Part shown: in pieces, positions 15,107 through 21,243 of the stretch | How the letters are laid out: every line of letters starts with the position of its first letter | How positions within the stretch are numbered: position 1 is the first letter of the stretch | Assembly (NCBI GenBank): GCA_017477685.1 | Contig: JAFUUT010000011.1 | Coordinates: 1 to 23,349, forward strand | Direction of reading: 5' to 3' | Source: a bacterium | GTDB lineage: Bacteria; Cyanobacteriota; Vampirovibrionia; Gastranaerophilales; Gastranaerophilaceae | DNA length: 23,349 nucleotides | Position numbers and translations under genes: made by a program | The notes under the pieces: model-generated | Database searches by the model: none | What the model was told of the DNA's origin: nothing | The model's input: the letters and a program-made list of their open reading frames with translations, nothing else

Positions 15107-15478
15107 ATGAAAAAGACATTATCACTAATTGCGCTATTGGCATTTTTAGCTGTTCCAAACGGAGCTTTTGCATGGACGTATGATGGTTTAGGCAGTTTGA
15201 ATCCGTTTACTAATTTTGGACGTGGTTTCGGTGGCGACTGCGGATGTAAGGTTGAACGCTGCAACCGTCCTAAATTGACGAAGTGTGAGAAATTGCATGG
15301 GGTTAAAATTCAAAGAGGACAGCCGTGCGGGTGTGCTGCTCCTGTTGAATATACTCCCGTAATTATGGAAGAACCTGTTCAAATTGAAACCATGCCTGTT
15401 ATTATAGACAACATGCAAAATTATCCGCATAGAAACTATTCCCCTACTCCTTGTACAAATTGCCATAGGGCATTCTAA
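15107..15478 (+). CDS. small Cys-rich exported protein
   Basis: The 123-residue product has a strong Sec signal peptide (MKKTLSLIALLAFLAVPNGAFA) with predicted cleavage before WTYDG. The mature protein, about 100 residues, contains eight cysteines in a patterned order: CGC and C in DCGCKVERC, then C in LTKC, then CGC in QPCGCA, and a terminal CTNC. It also has an aromatic/Gly stretch (FTNFGRGFGG) and a Pro/acidic middle (PVIMEEPVQIETMPVI). The even number of cysteines suggests disulfides, or a metal site, outside the cytoplasm. I recognise no family. AGGAGGT lies just upstream of the ATG, implying good expression, and a strong terminator follows directly. Confidence 0.78.
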   Translation: MKKTLSLIALLAFLAVPNGAFAWTYDGLGSLNPFTNFGRGFGGDCGCKVERCNRPKLTKCEKLHGVKIQRGQPCGCAAPVEYTPVIMEEPVQIETMPVIIDNMQNYPHRNYSPTPCTNCHRAF

Positions 15479-15481
15479 AAC

Positions 15482-15516
15482 AAAAAGATGGTGAACTTTT
15501 GGTTCACCATCTTTTT
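15482..15516. terminator. bidirectional intrinsic terminator
   Basis: A perfect 15-bp stem (15482-15496 with 15502-15516) with loop TTTTG and A5/T5 stem ends. It separates the Cys-rich gene from the convergent dehydrogenase gene. Confidence 0.92.
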
Positions 15517-16498
15517 ATTCGGATATTTTTATATATGCCTTAAGTATTTTATTATCAACAGTATCGTTTATTGCTTTTTGTATTTGTTCAAGGGGATAAA
15601 TGTCTGATAATCCGTTTACCTTAACTTGTTTTGTTTTTAATAATTCTAATGATTCTTTGAGAACTGCCGGTGAAGGTGAATAACTCCCTAATACGGTTAA
15701 TTCTCTATAATATATTTCATTATTTTGGTAACCAAAATTTTGTGGAGTTGAGGAGAATACTAAAATTTTTCCTCCGTCCCGAACATATTTTAGCGCTGTT
15801 GGGATTGCCTTATCAGAACCTGAAGTCATAAAAACTCCGTCAGCTTTTATGCTCTCGCACATCTCATTAACGTGGAATGCTTCGATGCCTAGTTTTTTGA
15901 GTAAATCTATACGTGCAGAAATTAAATCACAACCTATGACTTTTATACCGAATGATTTTAGAGCTTGAGCCATAAGTATACCGATAGAACCTAAGCCTAT
16001 TACCAGAGCAGTTGAATTTTCATTTAAAGATGCTCTGTGAATAGCCCTGATACAGCACCCGAGAGGCTCATAAAATGCGGCTTCATCATCTGTCAGGTTT
16101 TGAGGTTTCGGGTATGCGACATTTTTCAAATGCTCCTCTGAAACGAATACATACTCGCTGAATCCGCCGGGTTTGATGTTTGTTTCTTTAAAGTGTCTGC
16201 ACATTGAAACATTCCCGTTTTTGCAGTATTCACATTTCCCGCACGGGATATGATGTGAGGTTACTATTATATCTCCTATTTTAAAATCAGTATCCGTATT
16301 TAACTCAACTATTCTTCCGACAATTTCATGCCCCAAAACGCTTCCTTCTTTTGCCAGATTATGTTTTAATTTGACAATATCAGAACCGCACAAGCCGCAG
16401 CCATAGGCCTTTACAATTGCTCCTTTTCTGCCGCATAATGTTTCATTTTCTCTGTCTTTAACAACAAGAATATTATTTTCAATTTGTGCAACTTTCAT
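15515..16498 (-). CDS. zinc-dependent MDR (alcohol/polyol-type) dehydrogenase
   Basis: The 327-residue enzyme has the complete medium-chain dehydrogenase layout. Catalytic zinc ligands are C37 (CGSD), H57-E58 (GHE) and E144 (EPLGC). The structural zinc site is C86, C89, C92 and C100 (CGKCEYCKNGNVSMC). A Rossmann NAD(P)-binding motif GLGSIG lies at 168-173, followed by IKVIGCDLISAR, whose Asp at the end of the second strand favours NAD. Members oxidise alcohols, polyols or threonine; the substrate cannot be read from sequence. The ATG follows the trmFO stop by three bases and its GGAG ribosome site is inside the trmFO end, so it is translated from the trmFO transcript. A functional link with TrmFO is not obvious. 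Confidence 0.9.
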   Translation of the reverse strand: MKVAQIENNILVVKDRENETLCGRKGAIVKAYGCGLCGSDIVKLKHNLAKEGSVLGHEIVGRIVELNTDTDFKIGDIIVTSHHIPCGKCEYCKNGNVSMCRHFKETNIKPGGFSEYVFVSEEHLKNVAYPKPQNLTDDEAAFYEPLGCCIRAIHRASLNENSTALVIGLGSIGILMAQALKSFGIKVIGCDLISARIDLLKKLGIEAFHVNEMCESIKADGVFMTSGSDKAIPTALKYVRDGGKILVFSSTPQNFGYQNNEIYYRELTVLGSYSPSPAVLKESLELLKTKQVKVNGLSDIYPLEQIQKAINDTVDNKILKAYIKISE

Positions 16499-16501
16499 AT
16501 C

Positions 16502-17812
16502 TTACTCCGTTTCAATATATGATTTTAATGATTCAAGGGCTCTATGTGCCATCATTTCGCCTTTAAGTTTTTTATTTTTGCGTTCTTTTTTAGGTAATTC
16601 AACGGGCGGGACTATTCCCCAATTTGAATTAATCGGTTGAAAATTATCATTTTGAGGGTCTGTTATATAGTGAGTCAAAGCTCCCAGCATTGTGTCTTTT
16701 GGCAGTTCAAATAATTTTTCGTTATTTAAATATTTTGCCATGTTTATTCCCGCCAAAAGCCCTGAAGCGATAGACTCGGTATAACCTTCAGTTCCTGTTA
16801 TTTGCCCTGCAAAAAATAAATCTTTTCTTTCCCTTGTTTGAAGGGTAGGATTTAATAATTTTGGCGAATTTATGAATGTATTTCGGTGCATAACACCGTA
16901 TCTGACAATATTACAATCTTCAAGTCCGGGAATGGATTGTAATAGTTCCTTTTGCGCGCCCCATTTTAAGTTTGTTTGAAATCCTACCAGATTATATAAG
17001 GTTTTTGCGCTGTTGTCTTGTCTTAGTTGAACAACGGCATAGCTTTTTTCGTTTGTACGTTTGTCAATAAGTCCGACAGGTTTCATAGGACCAAATCTCA
17101 GGGTGTCCTCTCCTCGTGAAGCCAAAACTTCAATAGGCAAACAACTTTCAAAGAATTTTGCTCCTTTTTCAAAGTCGTGTCTTTCTATTTTTGGCGCATT
17201 AATCAGTATGTTATAAAATTTTTCATACTGTTCTTTATTCATAGGGCAGTTAATATATGATGCTTCACCTTTGTCATATCTGCTTGCGTAAAATGCAATG
17301 TCAAAATTTATACTATCTTTTTCAACAATTGGAGCTATAGCATCAAAAAAATGCAGATATTCGCTCTTTGTAAAATTTTTAATACTTTGCGCAAATTTGT
17401 CGCTTGTTAGAGGACCTGATGCAATAATTGTAGGGCTTTGCGGAATTTCTGTTACTTCTTCCCTAATTAGATTTATGTTTGGATTTTGGAGAATAATTTC
17501 AGTTACGGTTTGAGAAAATTTCTCTCTGTCTATTGCAAGTGCTCCACCTGCCGGAACGGCACAATCTTTGGCTATTTTAATTAATTCTCCGCCAAGAAGT
17601 TCCATTTCATGTTTTAAAAGTCCGCTTCCGTTTGTCAAATCGTAGGAGCCTAAACTGTTTGAGCAAACAAATTCTGCACAATCCGTTGTTTTGTGTGCGC
17701 CTGTTTGTGTATTTGGACGCATTTCATAAAGATTTACGGTAAAGCCCCTCTTTGCCAGCTGTATTGCAGCTTCTGAGCCTGCAAGTCCTGCTCCTATAAC
17801 ATTAACTTCCAT
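16502..17812 (-). CDS. trmFO: TrmFO, folate/FAD-dependent tRNA (m5U54) methyltransferase
   Basis: TrmFO makes 5-methyluridine at position 54 in the T-loop of tRNAs, using methylenetetrahydrofolate as carbon donor and reduced FAD. The 436-residue product has the N-terminal FAD dinucleotide motif GAGLAGSEAA (7-16), the family block YEMRPNTQTGAHKT (29-42), and the two functional cysteines C50 (EFVCSNSLGS) and C224 (FFESCLPIEVLASRG). The C-terminal FAD block reads FAGQITGTEGYTESIASG. Length is standard. The ATG at 17812 has no Shine-Dalgarno; instead a consensus -35 and a -10 six bases upstream suggest a leaderless message. The zinc dehydrogenase gene follows after a three-base gap. Confidence 0.95.
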   Translation of the reverse strand: MEVNVIGAGLAGSEAAIQLAKRGFTVNLYEMRPNTQTGAHKTTDCAEFVCSNSLGSYDLTNGSGLLKHEMELLGGELIKIAKDCAVPAGGALAIDREKFSQTVTEIILQNPNINLIREEVTEIPQSPTIIASGPLTSDKFAQSIKNFTKSEYLHFFDAIAPIVEKDSINFDIAFYASRYDKGEASYINCPMNKEQYEKFYNILINAPKIERHDFEKGAKFFESCLPIEVLASRGEDTLRFGPMKPVGLIDKRTNEKSYAVVQLRQDNSAKTLYNLVGFQTNLKWGAQKELLQSIPGLEDCNIVRYGVMHRNTFINSPKLLNPTLQTRERKDLFFAGQITGTEGYTESIASGLLAGINMAKYLNNEKLFELPKDTMLGALTHYITDPQNDNFQPINSNWGIVPPVELPKKERKNKKLKGEMMAHRALESLKSYIETE

Positions 17813-17818
17813 TTCTGT

Positions 17819-17847
17819 AGTGTAATTCGGATAAAATAATATGTCAA
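17819..17847 (-). promoter_or_regulatory. consensus, putatively leaderless promoter of trmFO
   Basis: Minus strand: TTGACA (17847-17842), exactly 17 bp, TACACT (17824-17819), exactly six bases, then ATG (17812-17810). The -35 is a perfect consensus, which makes this the strongest of the four leaderless candidates. Confidence 0.75.
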
Positions 17848-17857
17848 TTTGTACAAA
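17848..17857. promoter_or_regulatory. palindrome TTTGTACAAA next to the trmFO -35
   Basis: A perfect 10-bp palindrome directly abuts the upstream edge of the trmFO -35. It may be a regulator site; no factor is identified. Confidence 0.35.
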
Positions 17858-17864
17858 AAGTATC

Positions 17865-17907
17865 TACAAATGTAGTAGCAATTATGTTAACTTCTGTTAC
17901 AATTGTA
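17865..17907. promoter_or_regulatory. two TACA-NN-TGTA boxes (CopY/BlaI/MecI-type operator pattern)
   Basis: TACAAATGTA (17865-17874) and TACAATTGTA (17898-17907) are both followed by GTA. The repeat unit is thus 13 bp, differs at one base, and recurs at a 33-bp interval. TACANNTGTA is the known core of cop boxes and BlaI/MecI operators. They lie between the trmFO promoter and the promoter of the membrane-protein gene. Confidence 0.5.
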
Positions 17908-17916
17908 GTACATTAC

Positions 17917-17945
17917 TTGAAATTATTTTTTGTATTAAGTATAAT
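17917..17945 (+). promoter_or_regulatory. promoter of the 670-residue membrane protein gene
   Basis: TTGAAA (17917-17922), 17 bp, TATAAT (17940-17945). A 7-bp inverted repeat ATTAAGT/ACTTAAT (17934-17940 and 17952-17958) straddles the -10 and the predicted start site near 17952, where a repressor could act. The leader would be about 120 nt. Confidence 0.65.
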
Positions 17946-17957
17946 AAGTACACTTAA

Positions 17958-17991
17958 TCAAAAATTTTATAAATTTATGTAAAATTTTTGA
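17958..17991 (+). repeat. 12-bp AU-rich hairpin at the predicted mRNA 5' end
   Basis: TCAAAAATTTTA (17958-17969) and TAAAATTTTTGA (17980-17991) pair perfectly around a 10-base loop. With a start near 17952 this would be a stem at the extreme 5' end of the transcript, a position known to protect mRNAs in other bacteria. Confidence 0.5.
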
Positions 17992-18072
17992 AACATGCAG
18001 CCCAAAAAAGCGCAATTTTTGTACAGAGATTGTTTTTAATAGATATGTAGTAGTGTAATTTATGTAGGGATT

Positions 18073-20085
18073 ATGCCGGTAGAACAAGTAAGACAAAATT
18101 TAATATCACCTTATCGTGTGAATAATGTACAGCCCCGCAGACAACAATTTTCCGGTGCTCAGAATGTTTCGTTCCAAGGCGGCTTTAATCCTGTTGTAGG
18201 TTTGATGGATTTTATAAATGCGGGAGGTTTTGTTGCATCATTCTGTATTCAAGACTTTTTCGGATTTATATTCCCTCGTGTTCATCATGGATTAACAAAT
18301 GGCGGTAAAGAGAAAAAAGATGCCAACGGTAATACTGTTCTTGATAAAAATGGAAAACCTGAACATGAACCGAACTGGGCTTATGCTCGTAAAGAGGGTA
18401 TAAGAGAAGTTGTTACAGGCCCGAGTGCATTTATTATACCGTATTATCTGTCGAAATTTATTTCAAAGAAATTTGGTCCGTTGAATGGTGTAAAATTGAA
18501 TTATATTGATAGCTTGCATACTCCGTTTGCAGAATTTGCTAAAAATAATCAACAGGCTTTGCTTGACGGAAAAGCTAACAGGCAAGGTTTTTATGAGAAA
18601 GTATTTGCGGATACAATTAATAATAGTATAAATTCTCATCTGCCTGAAGCTGAAAAAATGGGTAAAGATGTTGTTTATGCAAAAGCTAAAGATTTTGCTA
18701 AAAAACTTATGGATTTGGAAGCTGTTCAAGCTGATAAAACTTTAAATAAAAAAGAAAAAGCTGCAAAAATTGCGCAGATAGGCTCTGTTGAAGATGAATA
18801 TATGAAGCTCAGAAAAAGCTTAATTGGCGGTAAAGTCAATGAAATGGTTGTAGAGATGACTTCTTCCAACGGAACAATCAAAAAAGGTTCTATAAGCGAA
18901 TTGCTGCCTTCTATGAAACATTTCTATGATGATGCGACAAATACAATATCAAAACATTTCAAAAAAGACGGAACATTAAATATAGAAAGTTTCATGAAAC
19001 ATTTTGCAAATAAGAAAATGGGTTCAAGATTTTTAACAAATATTGGTTTGTTCCTTACAGTAGCAGCATTTTATACTCAGATACCGAAACTTTATAATAT
19101 GGGTCTGAAAGGTAATCCTGCATTGGGAGAAGAAGCGGCAGAAAACCCTGCAAAACAAAATACCAAAACAGATTCTAAAGATAAAAAGAATGTGCCGTTT
19201 ACTGGAAGTCCTGTCGGATTCTTAGAAAAAACAGGTGCAAAAGTATTTAACAGTAAAATGCCAAAATCAATTTCCGATATATTTGAATTGAACAGCGGAA
19301 CTTTATCTTCAACTGCTATGCCTGTTTTGTTGTATGGATTCTGTATTCCTCCGAGATTGTGGAATGCTCAGGATAAATACGATTACAAAGATATATTTGT
19401 TCGTGATATGACAGCATTTACAGCATTGTTGTTTGGTGCAAAGGTTCTTGAGAGATTGTTCTCTGACGGATTTACGAAATTGACCGGTTTGGCTTTGAAT
19501 AGCAAACATATGGATGGGGCTAATGTATTCCAAAAAGCTCTTGCTTATATCAGTCCTGCCGGTGGTAAGCATGATGTATTGTCCAGCAAACAGTTAACTT
19601 CTAAATATACAAATTTGGAAGATTATAAGGGCGGTGTAAACGGTTTTATTGAATTCATCGAACAAAGCGGCGGTAATATCAAAAAAGCATTTGCAAAAGA
19701 TAAGAATGTTAAAAAAGCTGTTGAAGATATTCTAAAAGATTATAATAATAAATCCTATGCACAATCTACAGTCAGTGAAATTAAAGAAGCTTTAGCTGAT
19801 GCTCGTTTGAACAAAAAAGATTTAATTGAAAAATTCTATAAAGAATTTAAACATGAAAACGGCTTATTAAAAGCTGCAAAAACATGTAATAGTTTCTTTG
19901 GTTTCTTGTCTACAGTAGTATTGATTCCTGCGTTTATTTATGGATTAACTAAATACTGCAAGAAGCTAACAGATGAAGCAAGAGCAAAAGATAAATCAGA
20001 GATGACTATCCGTCAAGCTCAGCAAGCTCCGCTTATTCCGTCAAGCAAGCCTACTATGGCAGGTTTTTTGAATGGTGCAGCGTAG
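18073..20085 (+). CDS. large lineage-specific membrane protein with F-x-G N-terminus
   Basis: The 670-residue product has no family I recognise. The N-terminus is unstructured and basic (PRRQQFSGAQNVSFQGG), with FSG at 26-28 and FQG at 34-36. Hydrophobic, possibly membrane-spanning stretches lie near residues 40-66, 320-338, 412-428 and 603-625. Between them are Lys-rich helical regions (about 150-315 and 500-600), and a PFTGSP motif lies near 375-380. There is no classical signal peptide. The ATG at 18073 follows AGGGA. Its own promoter, a 120-nt leader with a 5' hairpin, upstream dyads and a strong terminator mark it as a separately regulated gene. It is probably a Gastranaerophilales-type envelope protein; function unknown. 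Confidence 0.85.
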   Translation: MPVEQVRQNLISPYRVNNVQPRRQQFSGAQNVSFQGGFNPVVGLMDFINAGGFVASFCIQDFFGFIFPRVHHGLTNGGKEKKDANGNTVLDKNGKPEHEPNWAYARKEGIREVVTGPSAFIIPYYLSKFISKKFGPLNGVKLNYIDSLHTPFAEFAKNNQQALLDGKANRQGFYEKVFADTINNSINSHLPEAEKMGKDVVYAKAKDFAKKLMDLEAVQADKTLNKKEKAAKIAQIGSVEDEYMKLRKSLIGGKVNEMVVEMTSSNGTIKKGSISELLPSMKHFYDDATNTISKHFKKDGTLNIESFMKHFANKKMGSRFLTNIGLFLTVAAFYTQIPKLYNMGLKGNPALGEEAAENPAKQNTKTDSKDKKNVPFTGSPVGFLEKTGAKVFNSKMPKSISDIFELNSGTLSSTAMPVLLYGFCIPPRLWNAQDKYDYKDIFVRDMTAFTALLFGAKVLERLFSDGFTKLTGLALNSKHMDGANVFQKALAYISPAGGKHDVLSSKQLTSKYTNLEDYKGGVNGFIEFIEQSGGNIKKAFAKDKNVKKAVEDILKDYNNKSYAQSTVSEIKEALADARLNKKDLIEKFYKEFKHENGLLKAAKTCNSFFGFLSTVVLIPAFIYGLTKYCKKLTDEARAKDKSEMTIRQAQQAPLIPSSKPTMAGFLNGAA

Positions 20086-20097
20086 AAAGAATAAATA

Positions 20098-20134
20098 AAA
20101 AAAATAGGTTTTCGTTCTGAAAACCTATTTTTTT
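20098..20134. terminator. bidirectional intrinsic terminator
   Basis: A 16-bp perfect stem (20098-20113 with 20119-20134) with loop GTTCT and A- and T-rich ends. It lies between the membrane-protein gene and the convergent DUF1858 gene. Confidence 0.92.
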
Positions 20135-20150
20135 ATGTTTTAAATTTTAA

Positions 20151-20360
20151 TTATTCAGCTGCTTCAATAGCGGCATTTATATCATTTACCATTGCATCAA
20201 CGTCAAAGCCGTGAACTTTAGCCCCTGCTTCTAAATTTTCAAATCTTGCAGCGGCACATCCAAGGCATCCTAATCCGTATCTGTGAAAAATTTCAATACT
20301 TTTAGGGTGTTTTTGTGCAATTTCAATGATGTTCATATCTTTTGTTACTAATTCTGCCAT
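20151..20360 (-). CDS. DUF1858 CxxC redox-disulfide protein
   Basis: The 69-residue protein matches the DUF1858 fold (also annotated as hybrid-cluster-associated redox disulfide protein). It has VTKDMNIIEIAQKHPKSIEI, then FHRYGLGCLGCAAA with the diagnostic CxxC, then ENLEAGAKVHGFDVDAMVND and a final helix. Such proteins occur in anaerobes next to or fused with redox enzymes and probably act through the CxxC pair. No hybrid-cluster protein is adjacent here. The start is the ATG at 20360 with AAGGAG upstream; a longer frame to 20414 would translate through the TATAAT at 20404-20409, so it is rejected. Confidence 0.88.
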   Translation of the reverse strand: MAELVTKDMNIIEIAQKHPKSIEIFHRYGLGCLGCAAARFENLEAGAKVHGFDVDAMVNDINAAIEAAE

Positions 20361-20439
20361 TTTTATTTCTCCTTTTGACTTTTTCGCTAATGCCATTAAA
20401 AACATTATACACAAAAAACATTAAGGAAGGAGTTTGTAC

Positions 20440-20601
20440 ATGGATTTATTAAAATTTTTTATCAAAGACGAAGTTCCGGCTGTAGGTTTGAGAAAATTCA
20501 GGGATAAAAAAGAGGAGAATGAGTATTACTTAAATCAAACTTTTGGATTTAGGAAGCAGTATTTTAAACCGGATTATAGTAATAATTTCTTCTTGTTATA
20601 A
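20440..20601 (+). CDS. 53-residue hypothetical protein
   Basis: This short frame starts with an ATG nine bases after a very strong GGAAGGAG ribosome site and ends with TAA. The product MDLLKFFIKDEVPAVGLRKF... is charged in the middle (RDKKEENEYY) and ends in aromatic/polar residues (FGFRKQYFKPDYSNNFFLL). It has no signal peptide or cysteines, and only a short amphipathic N-terminal stretch. It is divergent from the DUF1858 gene with only 79 bp between starts, and the two -10 candidates overlap at 20404-20411. I recognise no family. The ribosome site and lack of any competing frame support it. Confidence 0.65.
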   Translation: MDLLKFFIKDEVPAVGLRKFRDKKEENEYYLNQTFGFRKQYFKPDYSNNFFLL

Positions 20602-20606
20602 ATCCA

Positions 20607-20624
20607 TCTTAATATTTCTTAATA
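20607..20624. repeat. 10-bp-phased direct repeat TCTTAATA
   Basis: TCTTAATA occurs at 20607-20614 and 20617-20624, one helical turn apart, with a looser continuation at 20628-20637. It lies between the 53-residue gene and the gene at 20700. Spacing of 10-11 bp is typical of OmpR/PhoB-family response-regulator sites; this is only a resemblance. Confidence 0.35.
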
Positions 20625-20699
20625 ATTTGGCATTAATTTAGCAATTTTTTTTATTTTGAATACTTTATTAATATATAAAGGGAAAAATTAGGGATAATT

Positions 20700-20921
20700 A
20701 TGGGAATTAATGTAACAAAATTATTAGGATTTAATCAATTACCGGCAGCAAGACCTGTCGGGCTTGAGAGTGGACGTACACAAGGTCCTTCTTTTGGCAA
20801 TACTAACCCAATCCAAAATACTCAAGGATTAGCTGCCAGAATAGAAGCTGCAGCACCTTATGAACGCTCTCCTGAAACACGAAATGATGTATTAGGTCAA
20901 AAGCTGTATTGCTTAGGCTAA
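20700..20921 (+). CDS. 73-residue hypothetical protein
   Basis: An ATG with AGGGAT seven bases upstream opens a 73-codon frame. The product is low in hydrophobic core residues. Its first half (residues 11-42) is disordered-looking and rich in Pro, Gly, Asn and Gln, including PSFGNTNP. The second half has one likely helix (LAARIEAAAPYERSPE), then RNDVLGQKLYCLG. The PSFGN segment resembles the F-x-G tags near the start of two other unknown proteins here. Its stop codon is one base from the stop of a convergent small gene, with no terminator between. No family recognised. Confidence 0.65.
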   Translation: MGINVTKLLGFNQLPAARPVGLESGRTQGPSFGNTNPIQNTQGLAARIEAAAPYERSPETRNDVLGQKLYCLG

Positions 20922-20922
20922 T

Positions 20923-21174
20923 CTAGCACATTAAATCAAGATTTTTAGCAACGGTTCCGCTTTTAACATTAGGGTGGAACGGATTGTAATCAGATTTGTT
21001 CATTTGAGGGTAAATATTGTTATCAATATTTGCCTTGTTTACCCAAAAATTTGTATTGGGATAAACCTCAAATGAACTTTGTTTTGTCTTTTGTTTTTCA
21101 TCATCAAACAACTTTACGGGTTGTACCGTATACATATACTGTTGTTGAATTGCGTCTATCTTACCGTTCATCAT
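20923..21174 (-). CDS. 83-residue hypothetical protein
   Basis: The frame runs from tandem ATGs at 21174 to a TAG at 20925-20923. The product is polar and aromatic, rich in Asn, Gln, Tyr and Lys (QQQYMYTVQPVKLF, SSFEVYPNTNFW, NIYPQMNKSDYNPFHPN), with one terminal cysteine and no signal peptide. The ribosome site (GAGAGA) is weak. It lies 69 bp after the nadE stop on the same strand with no terminator between, so it may be cotranscribed with nadE. It converges tail to tail with the 73-residue gene. No family recognised; moderate confidence that it is expressed. Confidence 0.5.
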   Translation of the reverse strand: MMNGKIDAIQQQYMYTVQPVKLFDDEKQKTKQSSFEVYPNTNFWVNKANIDNNIYPQMNKSDYNPFHPNVKSGTVAKNLDLMC

Positions 21175-21243
21175 AATCAATCTCTCTCGGACATATATAT
21201 AAAAAATTTAGAATATCCGTTATTTCATTTTTTGATTTTTTTG

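Noticed and set aside
20361..20414. 18-residue N-terminal extension of the DUF1858 protein
   Set aside because: The upstream start lies by the TATAAT, and the internal ATG has the AAGGAG site and the normal family N-terminus.
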